A stretch of 64,000 nt of DNA from Dicyema japonicum (GCA_011109175.1 RDEW01000010.1:1020796-1084795), one strand, 5' to 3'; positions 44,491-56,990 are shown, counted from the stretch's first letter. Numbers and translations: made by a program. The notes: generated by a model not told the origin, from the letters alone.

Positions 44491-45292
44491 ATCTGCAGAA
44501 TTAAGAGTGGAGGCCTGGATCAAGTTCAATGTCACCGACGAGAATTATCAGAAACCCATTCAGCCGAGGGGAATTAAGAAAGGGAAGACGCTGTCGTCCA
44601 AAGAATCATTCTTCGGATGGGAGGTTGTTAATGGTCATTTTTCGCGTTGCATTAAGTGCACCCTGAGTGCCTCCAGAAGGCTCATCACTGGTAGACCACA
44701 TGACGCCACGTTCTAATATTGCGAAAACATTGTCAATAAATATCCAAAGGATTTCCATTGGACGGAAATTTGTTTTGTAATTATGCAAGAAGCAGTGGTT
44801 TATCGAAAAGCACCGCAACTCAAAACACATTGCACGGATTCCAAATACGAACAATAGATTGCAAATTATATTAAAAATGACTTTACTACTTATTGTTGGC
44901 TATTGACTTCCAGAGACATTTTCACATGCAAATATGCCGCTTTGTAAGCTATGAAATCATGCAATCAAACTTTTTCGACTGGAAGACATTGGATATAGAA
45001 AATTTCAAAACGTGGATCGTCCAGTAAACTACTATCATATCACAGGCTGTTAGTGTTATCACGATGTAAGCGTTATTATAAAGAAAATCAATTAATTTAT
45101 TTTTTCCACTACACATTGAGAGATCACTGTAACAATCTCTTGCCTCGATACATAATAGCGCATTTCTTTGCCAATCATCAGGGTAAATGCGTTTTCAATT
45201 ATGAGAGCACCAGTAGTTGTTAACTGCTAGTTTTTGCATTGTCTGTAAAGTATAAGATATTTTTCCTTGCTGTCGATTTGGCTGAGAACATA
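44491..45292. other. Unassigned spacer
   Basis: A plus-strand frame at 44507-44716 has no recognisable motif. The stretch 45170-45240 (GGTAAATGCGTTTTCAATTA, GAGAGCACCAGTAG) resembles the 3' flank of the retroelement at 34060-34120. Confidence 0.3.
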
Positions 45293-45340
45293 ATAAATTT
45301 TTTAAATATGCATTCACATCGTCTTAGATACAAAAAACTA
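45293..45340 (+). promoter_or_regulatory. Upstream module resembling that of the four-copy family
   Basis: TTTTAAATATGCATTCACAT followed by CGTCTTAGATACAAAAAACTA ends directly before the ATG. Together with the relic at 40755 (ATGCACATCGTCTTAGATAT, then AAAAGA) it parallels ATGCACATTACGTTTGATTT followed by AAAAGAGCTAATAC of the other family. Confidence 0.45.
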
Positions 45341-45631
45341 ATGCGTTTGCCAATTGATGCTGGTTTTATTGGTAGTAAAAATTAAATAGTAACTTTATAT
45401 TTAATTTAAATAGAAAAACTGTTGACAGAAGCTTTCCCAATTTTTTTAGCATTGAAAGCTATTTACAGACAGTCAAATGATCGTGTCGATAGTATCCGAA
45501 AAAGACATAAAAGAATTTGTCTTAAAAGTACTGGAGAGCAAAGTATTATACAACACTTGGATATCTTAAAGATTTTCATAGTAAGAACGAACCAAACCAT
45601 AATCTTCAAAAAGTGCCCTATTTGTGTGTAG
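45341..45631 (+). CDS. Small two-exon gene of unknown function
   Basis: Exon 1 (45341-45371) encodes MRLPIDAGFI. A 42-nt GT-AG intron (45372-45413) restores the frame into exon 2 (45414-45631), which starts KLLTEAFPIFLALKAIYRQS and runs to a stop after KKCPICV, about 82 aa in all. The protein is basic (RKRHKRICLKS) with a hydrophobic N-terminal part. A GTGTAG at the end could be another donor, and 45690-45730 could be a last exon, so the 3' end is uncertain. The first exon and upstream module are duplicated as a relic at 40736-40885. No known family is recognised. Confidence 0.4.
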
Positions 45632-45899
45632 CAATTTCAATTTAAAAAAAACATGCACAGTACATCAATTAGATATGATCAGTACATAGAATCTATTTTA
45701 AATGAAGATTATTCTCCTAAGACTTTGTAAACTAATTAATAATTTTACTTTCTTGGTTAAATTTTCTTTATTCAGTTAATTTCAATATCAGAAAAATAAA
45801 CAAAATAATATTAGTATAACACGACAATACACAAAAAGTTTCAAAAAATAAAGTACAATACAATTTCGAAACAGATATGTTACAGGTCTTTCTATAAAT

Positions 45900-46050
45900 A
45901 AATGGAAAGACCTGGAGCAGCTGCTTCAATTGCGGAAAACCTAAAAATCAAAAAATATTCTTGCCTCGAGGACCGCTATTGCTTTACTCTGGTTGCGGTC
46001 GAGTCATCAGGAGCCGTTGGTTTAATGACGGCTGAGTTCTTGCGAACTTA
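45900..46050 (+). pseudogene. Type-1 endonuclease domain, C-terminal scrap
   Basis: The plus strand reads YSCLEDRYCFTLVAVESSGA followed by VGLMTAEFL, matching YTFEPVAVETSGVIG...LALL at 33940-34000. Confidence 0.5.
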
Positions 46051-48975
46051 AGGAATGCTTGCCAGAAAAAAAAGGGATAAACGAGAAGGGGTCTGGTTGA
46101 GACAAAAGATTGGAGTTTCTTTGTTCTGAGCAACGTCCAGTAAGGCGTACCCGACTTTAAATTGCTTCCCCGCTATCCTAAGGTCTTTATCCAGCGAAAC
46201 CGGGAGAGTATTTCTCGGGTTCCCTCTGAAACGAGGTCCATCAGCTTCGAAATAGTCCTCCATGACAGTATTTCTGCTGCCTCCAAATCCATTCTTAGAA
46301 TGTGTCCGAATAGTCTCCACCTGCATGCCGTTATTTCTAGTGAGACAGGTTTGCTTGATGTCCTGGTATAAACTATTTTGCTTCTGAGCCTTGAATGCCA
46401 TGTCGAGGCTAGAGTACGTTGAAACTGATCTCTATGGAACGAGTCTAGATTGTGATTGTCCGTATCAGAAAGTCACCATGTTCCGGCATTGTAGAGGAGA
46501 ATAGACTTCACCAGTAAATTGTATAAACGTATCCGTGTTTGTGTACTCAATCCTTTACGCTTTAGCCAGTTTTCCTTTAGGCTGCGTAGTGCACTGTTTG
46601 CATGTGTTTTCCGCATAATTACGTTTTGTTCATCTCCCAATAACGATCCGAGTTTCTTTATATTTCTCCAATGTTTATCCATCTTGTTAAATAATATTAT
46701 TATTTAAGCACTTCACGAGAGCCCCGCATGTGCAGCAAAAGAAACAGGGTTAGATGTCACTTTTGCATGCTCCCCTGTTTCTAGCCAAGGCTTTCATGTT
46801 GTCCAGGTCGTCGGCATTTTTAGATTTCTTTTGATATTGACCAGGTCTTTTTGTAAGACTATTGGCAGTGTTGTTCTACGTCTTCCACGATAGCGGCCTT
46901 CTTGACTTCTTGAACATAGTATGTTTCCATAGATATGTTAGGTGGGGATGTTAATTCCATCCTCAGCACGTGTCCGAAAAGCTCCATCTGGATTCCAGTA
47001 CTTCTAGGCTGATAGGTCTAGTGCTGGATCTCTTATATAAAGCATTCCTCTATATTCTCGTAGGCCAAGTAGTTCCTGTTATTTTTCTCAGCTGACCTCT
47101 GTGGAACGAGTCTAGTTTTTCCATATCCGCTGATGAGGTCGCTCTAGTTCCAGCGTTATATAAAAGTACGGGTTTTATGTATGAGTATAATAGGATTCTC
47201 ATTTTCGTGTCGATGCCTTTTTGATTGAGAATTCTTCAGTTTATATAACGCAGCATTGGCTAGAGTTTTCCTACGTAAATATCTTCGCTATCTCCCATAA
47301 GTAAACCGAGTTTCTTTACTTGTCGCCACTTTCTTCTAGGACGTGACTCATCCTTCTTATCTCTGTGAGTTCTGTTTTCTCTCTGTTCACAGTAAGAAAC
47401 CATTTCCCTAGTACATCTGGTGCTTTTTCTAATAGGTTTTCCAAAACCTCTTTGTCTTCAGAAATTAGGTATACATCGTCCGCGTAGATTACTTCTTCCG
47501 TCTTTCCTTGGTATGACGGTCTAAGTTCCCTCATAGCGGCTTCCATAAATTGTGAATAGTAGAGGAGAAAAGAGTCTCCTTGTGGAGTGCCCGTGTTTTT
47601 TTCAAATTTTCTTGAATAGGTTTTCCGACTCTCACAAGGAGCTCAGTGTTAGAAAGTAGAATTCGGATCATCCTTAGACTCGATTCATCAAGAAATCCGC
47701 TCAGTACCCCATTAATTTGTTCCTGTTAACCGTATCAAAAGCTCTTGATAGGTCAATTCCCAAATATTGGTGGCGTTACGGTATCTTTGATATGTTGCAC
47801 ACCTCCATCTGTGACTCCAGACCGCATCAGCTGTGGATCTCCTTCTCGAAAACCACTTTGACTATCTGGTAGGTATTTGTAAGCAGTCCTTTTATTCGTT
47901 CAAGCACAATGTTTGCCAAGACTTTGCGTAATGAATTTAGTAGTATGATGGGTCGCAAATTTTCGAGCGGTCCTCTGTTTGTTGATTTTTTGTATGGGGA
48001 TTAGTAGTCCCGTACCCAGAGGTAGAGTTGAGTTAGTGAAACATTTCATTAGCAGTTAGCAATTTTTCATTCAGGAGTCAGGGCCGTATTTCAGTAGTTC
48101 GGGTTTTGTCATCTGGTCCAGGACTTCTGTTATTCTTGAGTTTTCGACAGGCGTTTTGATTTCCTCGGGCCGTAATTTATCTCCAGGGGTCTTGATCTTC
48201 CATCATATGGTAAATTTCTATGGTTTTGATGTTGAAAAGCTTCTCAAATGAGTTGCGATGGCTTCAGTTTGTTCTTCGGTGTTCAGTATCAGCTTACCGT
48301 TCTCGTCTTTTATGGTTAGTCGACTTCGGTTTGTTCGCCGCAGCAAACGGGCAGCGACGTACAAATGTGCGTTGTCTTTCACATTGTTTACCTCTTCTAT
48401 ACAGGAAGCTATTTCTTATCATCTGGGTTTTCTTCATCCCGATTTTCGCATTCAAATCCCCAGCAATGAGTATTAGTGATGACGACTCAAATTCGTTGTA
48501 CGTCCGTAACAGTGCTGAATAGAAGTCGTCTAGTTCTGTCGGATCTTTCGCTACTCTCCCGCAGTGTGGCGCATAAACATTTATAATTGTCAGAAGCTCT
48601 TCGAAGGAGGTAAGTCGTTTAGACGGATTTGTATAACGCAGATCCTGTCATTCACACTCCATATAAGGTGGACTGCACTTGTCAACTTTGAGTGGATAGC
48701 AAATCCAAGTCCATAATATTTTGAGTCACTCGGTAGACACATTATTCGATATTCGCCATAGTTCTCATCAAGGCTATAAGTAACTTTCGTCTCTTGTAGG
48801 CACGCAATGGATATGTCATATCTTTCCAGGTCGTCACAGAGAATCTTCCTTGACCAGGTCGTAGATAAGCCTCTAGCATTGAACGTAAGGAGCTTTAGAC
48901 GAGATGCATCCCGTTGTATCCCTTGTTTTTTAGACATTTTTCTCAATTGCGATCCAATCAAGAAACGAGGCACGT
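46050..48975 (-). mobile_element. APE-type LINE, near full length but broken
   Basis: On the minus strand, 48973-48590 is open and encodes an APE-like endonuclease start: LKLLTFNARGL, then ISIACLQETKV with the catalytic Glu, then YYGLGFAIHSKL. After a frame change near 48600 it continues with INVYAPHCG and SLILAGDLNAKIG. Reverse transcriptase pieces follow to 47316, where YADDVYLISEDKEVLE retains the catalytic motif. 46682-46473 gives LGSLLGDEQNVIMRKTHANS and ILLYNAGTW. 46401-46048 gives the late block VETIRTHSKNGFGG...PRFRGNPRNTLPVSL. It belongs to the same family as 2957-3332, 16378-17463 and 51505-52015. Many stops show it is inactive. Confidence 0.75.
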
Positions 48976-49079
48976 CACCACCTCACCAAAAAGTCTTGAA
49001 TAAAAAATGGAAAGTTCCCATAAATAAATGGAAAATTCCTCAAAAAATTAATAAAATTTCTAATATTTTTTAATATTTT

Positions 49080-49195
49080 TTTATTAATTCTCTTCACTGA
49101 CATGATAACACTGCGTCTAACAAATCTACCTGCCGATCTTTTCTCCCCAATGCTTGACCACGCCTCAATCGAAAACAACGGCTCCGGTTTCATCG
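49080..49195 (-). pseudogene. Type-1 endonuclease domain, scrap
   Basis: The minus strand reads IEAWSSIGEKRSAGRFVRRS followed by VIMSV, matching the RRSAGR..RH..N block. Confidence 0.4.
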
Positions 49196-50339
49196 GTCTG
49201 TGTGGTCGTGAGACAAGTTGTTTCTTCCATTCAAGACTAGAAGCCTCAAATACACGTAAATTGGGGGAAGAAACCCACCACTCTTCAAATCTTAATAAAA
49301 GATGATCGTTGTCGATACAGGAAAGCCGTTGGTGCTCTAGAGGAACACAAGAAAAACCTCTCGATCTTCTTGAGGTGTACCGAGATTACTTAATTAGTTT
49401 GTTGACTTCTTCTTTGTGTTCCCTTCTCGGGGTTATTAAATAAATAAAATAACACTACCGGCCTGTGAAATATTAATTATTTTTTGGTTTTTTATTTAAT
49501 TTATTTATAACCACAGGAAACACCGAGAAAGAAATAGTAACCAAACTAATTAGGGTTCCCCTTATCATTCTCGCCATTTTAATTCTGTGCTCATTGAGGG
49601 ATCCTACCACTTTCGCTTGCGCCTACACATGAAGTCGATGAGGGACGGATGTCTGAGGATACTAATGTTAGATTGACATTATGTGTTTTTCAGAATTTGG
49701 CGGGACCCAGTGCCACTGGATTTGAAAAAGAACCCCTAACCCGTAACTGCATGGGGTCCCTTTCTCTCCCGACTTATATATAACCTTTGTAAATCATCTT
49801 GTAATCTAATTCATGCGATTCGCCTCCTTCAATTGGCTCCCATTGACATGGTGAAACAAAAAGGATCATTTGCTCTCTCCCACTCACTGGAGGAGTTCCA
49901 CCAACTATAAGGTTTAGATGCATTCTTCCCCTTCGACTAGTCTTGAATGGACTTGCGTGATATTAAACAGTCTCTGCGAATATGGGGATACATTTGATCA
50001 GTTGTTAACTATCAACTTATTTCCAAAGTTAACAAAAACTTTATATTTAGCATATATTTTCTTTTTCTGCGACATTAGTAGGTTCTAAGTTAATTTATAG
50101 CATTTTAAACCACATCAATATTCCCGACTGTTATAATGCCATTAGAACAAGCAGTAGCATCAGTATAGACTCAAATTACATTGGATTTGCAAGCAAGTAT
50201 ATATTATTCAGATATTTGACGCAAACTCTAATTAACCGCAAAAATATATGCTTGAATATGGAGGATCTCTTTAAGTACTTGAGTTTTGCACTTCGGCATC
50301 ATGGCCTATAAGAACGTCCATTGGATTAGTAAGAAGATT
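49196..50339. other. SINE debris and unassigned sequence
   Basis: AAAGGATCATTTGCTCTCTC at about 49860 and the following GGAGTTCCACCAACTA block are SINE family A. 49425-49445 and 49505-49540 contain family tail sequence (CTCGGGGTTATTAAATAAAT). The rest is not recognised. Confidence 0.35.
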
Positions 50340-50470
50340 TTGACAAATTAGGTAAATTCGATTATTGTTATTAGCAAGACTATCCCCCTGATTATGACCT
50401 GGGATGCTGCCGTAAAGAAATGCTTCAAGAATTATATGGATAGACTGTCTATTGGAGAAGGACTTACATC
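50340..50470 (+). pseudogene. Type-2 retroelement C-terminal scrap
   Basis: The plus strand reads TIPLIMTWDAAVKKCFKNYM, matching KIVPIVLTWDGLVT at 35400-35340 on the other strand. The following 50471-51504 holds nothing I recognise. Confidence 0.45.
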
Positions 50471-51504
50471 CAATCAGTTTTGCTTAAGAGAACTCTCGAA
50501 AGTATGCTAGTCGAATATAAGAGATGAAGGTTTCTGATGAAGTCACCTCTATTACCTTTCAACTTTTGGAATTGGCATGCCGTGAGGACATCCCATTGAA
50601 CTCTAATAGAGATATTTCGACTGACTCTGATGTGGAAATTGGGATCGTTATTGGGAGATGACCAACCTTCCATTTTACCTCATCCACTCTCACCTCGGAC
50701 GAATTAATAGCCATGTTCATATCATACAGAGTCTTCAACCCAGCCAATGTGAGTACTGAAATGGCACTTTAAGTGGGATCACTCGTGGAGATCAAATGAC
50801 CAAATGTTTTTGTGTCTAAAATTGAAAAATAGAATGACTTACAATGACAAATCTACGTACATCCAACTTTTTGTTCGGGTTTCTGATGTCTCCTGCGTTA
50901 GTCCCTTATTAATGTTCGCAAAAAGGAAAACAAGAGCTTCTATCCATCATGAAGCTAAGTAAATCTCTCTACTTCCATTGAGCACAAGGACTCGACGTGA
51001 AAGTGGTCGATCTCAGGAAACAACTAGTCTTGCCGGTACGTTTCCTATTTGTCGCCAGCTTTCTACATATAAGTGAAGCTGCAGTTGACAATTTAATTCA
51101 ACAAAAATTTATTTAATAATTCCAAGATCAACCAACAAAAAAGTATCAAACGTCAAGTACTAGGGAATTAACCATCCAACAGTTTCCGTATTCTTATCGC
51201 TCGATAGATAAACGACTTTAACGTTTTCCTAAGTTGCTTCCACTAACGTTTCTGGTCATTATCGTAGTATAGTTGCTTTATTGTATTATGTCACGAGCCC
51301 TGAGCGAGATCCAGCCAAAGACGAGATTCGTCTCAACGCTTGGAGATACTTGATTCCGTAACACCTCGGGATCTCAATCGTTTATGGAAATGCCCTCCAT
51401 CACTAATAAATATTATAAAAATGACAACTTTTGACATCTCGGCAGAAGGGATGATAAAAAAAATTAAAAAACTAAATTTTTGTCAATTATATATTTATTT
51501 CAAG

Positions 51505-52015
51505 TAAAATGTTGGTTGAGTGATTGAAACCTCTTCAATAATGCCTATGTCTTTATTGTACTTAGTCTGTTTATTCTACCCCTTTACAGTTACAACTTTC
51601 AACGTCAGAGGACTCCTTTCGAGCATTAAACAGGAGACCTTATACATTGATTTGGACGATACAAGGTTAGCGAAGTCTGCTTACAAGAGATGAAGGTGAT
51701 TGTGGATGGGATGTTTGCTACGGAAATTATTGACTAATACTACTACCGTCCGACTTCCGAATGTAATGGGCTTTGCAGTTCATCTATCAATCGTGAATCG
51801 GCTACACAAGGTATGGAGAGTTTACAGAATCCTTATCATTCAATTGAATTACATAAAAAGAAATCGATTATGTCTGTCATTAATGAGACGTGCGAGTAGG
51901 AAAGTTACATGGAGAAAACTGGTAGCACGGATAGTGAAGAGCACGACGCAAGTGAACCCTAAGTATTCATATGCTTATAGGTAAGGTGGGAGTGCATTTA
52001 ACTAATTAACTAACT
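51505..52015 (+). mobile_element. Internally deleted LINE with 5' endonuclease start and 3' tail
   Basis: It starts GGTTGAGTGATTGAAACCTC, encodes the beginning of an APE endonuclease (VTTFNVRGLLSSI, then CLQEMKV) and jumps to the 3' end (GTTACATGGAGAAAACTGGT, TATTCATATGC, TTAACTAATTAACTAACTTA). 17930-18155 is a still shorter version with the same ends. Confidence 0.6.
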
Positions 52016-54076
52016 TAACTACAAGTGAAATAAAAGTGATATTTTTAATCAAATTGATATTTAGGATCATGTGAGACTGATTCCCGCCTAGAAGAGGTCA
52101 AAAATTCACATTCACAAAATTAGTAATAAATGAAATTTTGATGATCAACTTAGGGTCTTGGGCTAGTCTTTAGATTATAAGAGACCGTAAATTCACTCTA
52201 AAGTATGAACGACGTTTTGGGTTAAACTCAAGTTTGAGACTCGTCTTGAGTTAAATGAGGTCCAAAATAAATTCCAAAAATTGGGCGAAAATAAAATTTT
52301 CTTAAAATCAAAATTTTAAACAGAATTTTAATATGAACCACAACAATGTCTAGAGATGGATAACCCCACGAGGGAATGCGTAAGAAATGCATGACTCAAT
52401 GTACTGTTCCTATGACGTTTCTAGGATAGGATGGTCGCAAACCTTCCATAGTCAGATAATCTCTTCTCTTTTAGATGAGAAAACCATCCCTCGCCTTTAT
52501 ATATGAAATGAAAGAAAAAATAATGAAAGTCTCTCATTTAAGACAAAGCTTGCGAAGGCATAAGAGTAGATAAAAAGATCTTCCGCCTCGCATAAATATC
52601 CTCTACAATTCCTTCAAATTGAATTGATACTCTAATTCGGTGTTTCTCAACCTGGGCGATATCTTGGGAGATAGAATTTATAATTATTTTAATTATAAAT
52701 AAAAAAATATTAGTAATATTTTTAGATAAAAACGTGAAATAATTTTCAGGCATCATAAAATGAGCCACTTAAACACTGTGATGGGATAGATTTCTCCCTC
52801 TGGACTTTCAACGTCAAGGGGCTCTCCAGTTAAACCCATACTATTATATAACTCGGGTATTTGGGATTGCACAAGATAGCCACTTAGAAAGTTGACTCCT
52901 TTCACAGATACCAGCTTCGGTATACCATTGCCTCCTGGGACCACTCCAGACTTCCTTCCAACATTATTTATAGGAGAACGAGGAGCACAGTAATTTCGCG
53001 CGAGATCATGGAGGCAAGATGGTCATTGTTTGGACTTCGTCTGGACTGAGGAGCCACGCAAACGTGGCCATGAAGGATTACCTTGTTCTGGGCCCTCAGT
53101 GGTAACGTGGTCGACGCAACCGACCGTCTTTGTTGAAGACGGGAATTGGGAGACACCTCAAGGACTGAGAAGACTTCGGCAGGCTTAGGGACCTTAGCAT
53201 AGCGTAAGTTCGTATAATAATATTATAGAATGAGTTCTGTTATAAAATGCGACACCGAATTAAAAAAAGACTAAAACCAAATTAGCCAATATTGATTGAA
53301 ACGTTACCAAAAAGCTATCAGTTCCAAGGGTCACATTAGTTATATTTAAAAAAAGTGTTAAGTAGGTTTAGTGAACCTCTTTTGACTCTGGATTAAAAAT
53401 GATAAACATACTGACAGAGCGAATGACACTGCACCGAAAGTGGACACCATACTTCCAATACATCTCTTCCTTGTATAATCTGTGACAAACCAACAAGAGG
53501 AAAATCGGTATCCAGGGCTCCTGTTGCCCGAATTTTGGAGACCTTGGGTTATATTTAATGATTACCGTATTTTTAATGAAATCATTCCAAAGACCAATGG
53601 CAAAATCAAACTTATTAATCCCTCATCCAACAGTCATCCAGAGGACAAAGTCCGGGGGACTAAGGTCGAAACCAGAATTCGTCGCTAGGAAGCGAAGTAG
53701 TCTCTAGGTGAAATGAAGAGATGGATCAGGAATTGGGTGTTCCTACATAGGATGAATGTGATGACGCCACTAGAAATAAGGATGAGAAATCTTCAATCAA
53801 GTAGTCGTCACCACACGGCTTTCGTAAATTGTTTTACTATTTTAAACATTTTTGTTTACAAATTAAATGCATAAATAAGTTATTAATTTAATAAAATTCT
53901 AAAGATTTAAATTTACTTGAAATTCAAAATGAGCGACGGGAAAAAGGATTACCGCCTAATCTTTTTTGAATTGCCGTCGTCTGCAAGCAATCTGGCCGTT
54001 AGTAATTTTATGAAGACGCAAAGTAATTTAGAAAGTCGCTTTATTTAATAACCCCGAATACACCGAGAAAAAAGTA
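52016..54076. other. Unassigned
   Basis: GTGTTTCTCAACCTGGGCGA at about 52640 looks like a hAT/SPIN-type terminus without a partner. TAATAACCCCGAATACACCG at 54046 is a minus-strand SINE tail. A plus-strand frame at 53482-53688 has no known motif. Confidence 0.3.
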
Positions 54077-54800
54077 ATACAGTCTAACTTTATTTTGGAA
54101 CGGACCTCGAGAATGGAACACCTCTGTTTTGATAAACCTTCGGGAATGGAACACTTCAAAAATTTTATTAGAAAATTAATAAAATCCTTACAAAAAGACC
54201 TCGTTTTGGAACACTTATAATTATTTTAATTTAAAATTAAATTTTACAGTTTCTATATTTTACTACAATTAATTTTTAAATCACGTGCAAATTTTTGTTC
54301 ATTTTTTTGCTAGTTTTAAAGTTATCTACACCTTTTATGGGCTTAAACTGCTAAACTTCTTTCAAAAAAGGAGGATTCAATTCGAAAACTCGCGAGAATG
54401 TTTGACACAAGTATCGGTACAATTTCTAGAATCAAGAGAAACATTGTTCCATTCATAAAAAATAAACAGATTTATTCGAATGCAGAGACTTCCTAGTCAG
54501 TGACTAGTGAAAAGCATAAACTTTTGGATTCAAAACTTAAAATCATTTTATTAGGACTGAAAGTCGCATCCAGAATCTTACTTCAAAATTTTAAAACTTC
54601 AAACGGATGGTTAGAAAAATTCAAATTAAGACATGAATTTGTCTGGAAAAAAAGTTTCTAGTGACAGTTCCATGATTGATGAGCTTTTAATTCAATTTAA
54701 TATCAAAATTGACGAATATGGATAACAAATGTAACTGTAAAAACAGCAATTGATAACATAAAGTTGAGGAAAACATTTTAAATATGTTGCCGGATTGTCT
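54077..54800 (+). mobile_element. Tigger/pogo-type element remnant, third type
   Basis: It begins near TACAGTCTAACTTTATTTTG (CAGT...-type pogo end after a TA). After about 300 bp it encodes worn helix-turn-helix blocks, including SNGWLEKFKLRHEFVWKKS at about 54600. No catalytic domain follows, so it is truncated by the retroelement at 54950. Confidence 0.5.
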
Positions 54801-54949
54801 TAAAGATTTTTATATTTTAGAAAACTATTCATGCGCAATTTAAAGTTTAAATATAGACAAAAAATACTGATTACTTTATGTTAGTTTTCCGTTAAATTCT
54901 AAGGTTTTTAATCAACTCAATAATAACATATTTTTGTACAATTTTGGAG

Positions 54950-55603
54950 TATTTTGTACAATTTTGGAGTAAGTAACTCGATCAGGGTGCCATTCTTTAG
55001 GACTGATCTGAATTCCTTCCATCTTGGTTTTTTGCAGAAACCCAGGAAACCTAGACTATTGTTTCTGGTCTACTCCTTTAAAACGAGAGTAGTAAATGAT
55101 CCTCTTCCGTGTGAGGGAAAAGACGCAGGGGCATCCTTTCAGCGAGTTCTTTCCTCAATTCCGTTGTTAAACTGGATATTTCCAATGTCTTAAACATTGT
55201 CAGACGAGATTGCCTTCTCTAAGCTTATCCTCGCGGGGTAGATATGGAAACTGGCTTCTCTAGTGCATGGTTCGGACAGCAATTTTGTATTTGGAGACAA
55301 TATTGTCCTTTCTCAAAACGGTGTCCAGATGGGAACCACTTCCTTTGCCCTGACTCTCAATGATGTTGTACGCAATGTGCGCTTCCCGTTCAATGCATGG
55401 TATCTGAATGGCGCTACGATCGGAGGTCCCCACGACTCCGTTATGGAGGACTTCCAAGTCATTGTCTCGTCTCTAAAAGGTCTTGGCTTGGCCGTTGATA
55501 CCTCGAAAACTGAGATTATCAACGTTTCTATTTTTATTGAACCAGAAAACCATCGTCATATCCAAAATAAACAAAATTCAGGTGATCCCAGCCTCCCTCA
55601 ATA
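54950..55603 (+). pseudogene. Type-1 retroelement reverse transcriptase, 3' part
   Basis: The frame 55263-55604 reads GVQMGTTSFALTLNDVVRNV, then FNAWYLNGATIGGPHDSVME and GLAVDTSKTEIINV. It is a reverse transcriptase core in which the catalytic YLDD has become YLNG, so it cannot polymerise. The element continues at 56145 after a LINE inserted in the opposite direction. Confidence 0.65.
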
Positions 55604-56144
55604 GTCTTCGCATCTTTTCTAGGTGTTCCGACTGCGTTCCAGCTCATTTCCAATATGGGTGGGGTCCGCATACTCGAGTCCTTCGCAGGGGCACTGTTCC
55701 AGTCGCCTCTATCATATTTTCTAGGTTTCTGGGCAGGATTTCCACACGGGAGGATTTCCTTAGCAGGTTTGCTGCCTTCACTTGAATGTTGCAGATCTTG
55801 TCCAAATTCGTTGCAGCAAGGCTAGATCCCTAGACATTACGTGCGTATCCCATTGTAGAATCGGTGAACTGTTTGTATATGACATCCAGTCCACTAGGAT
55901 CTTTTTTGTCTCTTAGGTTTCCCAAGAACGCCTTCAGGAAGTTGATTTTCCTCGTGCAAGTCAATAACATATTTTCGACATGTTTTGTAACGGCTAAGAA
56001 GGTGTCAAAAGTAACTCCTATGATTTTCTGGGATTTGTTTTGCTGGATTTTCTTTCCATCCAGTGTGACGTCAATTTCTATGGCCGACTCAGAACTTTCA
56101 AAAATCAGTATAGTAGAGCAAAGATCAAAGGAGAACCTTAGCAT
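55604..56144 (-). pseudogene. LINE fragment (post-reverse transcriptase region), antisense insertion
   Basis: The minus-strand frame 56144-55830 reads IDVTLDGKKIQQNKSQKIIG, then VTFDTFLAVTKHVEN and a TCTRKINFLKAFLGN block. These are typical of the LGVTFD region of jockey/CR1-like elements. It continues in other frames to 55604 (IQVKAANLLRKSSR). A second copy of this late region is at 56690-56990. Confidence 0.6.
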
Positions 56145-56640
56145 TTTATATCGTCTTGGTTTGGATGTTTGTGAGGCTTATATAGTAGAAAGGAATCCAC
56201 CCCTCCTCCCTCCGGAATATTTCCCAGACAGGCGACCCTAAATAATATTATTGAATGTGGTCTTGAAGCTGCTTGTTTCCCATCTATCATCGAACCTTTC
56301 AGACTTGGCCGAAGCGATGGGATAAGGCCAGATGGGATTACGATCTTCTTATTTACTGAAGGAGGTTCTCTTGTTTGGCATGTAACCTGTGTCGACACCT
56401 TTTCCTTGATGAATATGATTCCTACTATAAACTGTTCTACCGTTTACTCAGCAAAACGAAGGAAGCTAGTTAAATATTCTTAGGGACCGTTTCTCCTTCA
56501 CAATAGCATTATAGCCTTCCGGGGACGAGACTGTCCCATAGGCGTTCTCCTAGAGATTGGAAGCGTAATCTCGTCAAGGTTCGGAGATCCTCGGAAGCGT
56601 CATCGGTTTCGTGAACGCCACGAGATCGCAATCGTATTTA
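56145..56640 (+). pseudogene. Type-1 retroelement endonuclease domain, continuation
   Basis: Plus-strand pieces read RLGLDVCEAY, then CGLEAACFPSIIEPFRLGRS, DGIRPDGITIFLF and SLVWHVTCVDTFSLM, with D of the WD motif changed to H. The end resembles LLEIGSVISSRFGDPRKRH. It completes the element that starts at 54950. The interruption by an antisense LINE dates that insertion as later. Confidence 0.6.
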
Positions 56641-56689
56641 TTTATTAAAACCAAAAATCACCGACAAATTAAATAACTGCATAGCCGTC

Positions 56690-56990
56690 AGGTGATTCGG
56701 GCCGCCTCGAATAGCCATCTCATTCTTGCTCGGTGTTCCTCCCTGGTTCCAATGCATTTCCAGATTGGGTGGAGGTTTCTAAGTTTTTTGAGGGTTTATA
56801 AGGCTCCGGTTTTCCTCACTAATTCCTCAAATGGTGTAGGGTTTAGAGGTGACTGGGAAAACCTTTGCAGAGCCTTACTGGCCATTTTTTGAATATATTG
56901 ATTTTTTCTATATTCGCGTTTGATAGTTTGGTTCCCATGCAGTACACCCGTAAGTTAGAGACGGTTTAATATACTGCACGTAGAGCGAGC
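56690..56990 (-). pseudogene. LINE fragment, second copy of the 55604-56144 type
   Basis: On the minus strand pieces such as SLTYGCTAWEPNYQTRI match the late region of the neighbouring LINE fragment (SxxxGYA...). The plus strand opposite is its shadow. Confidence 0.4.
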
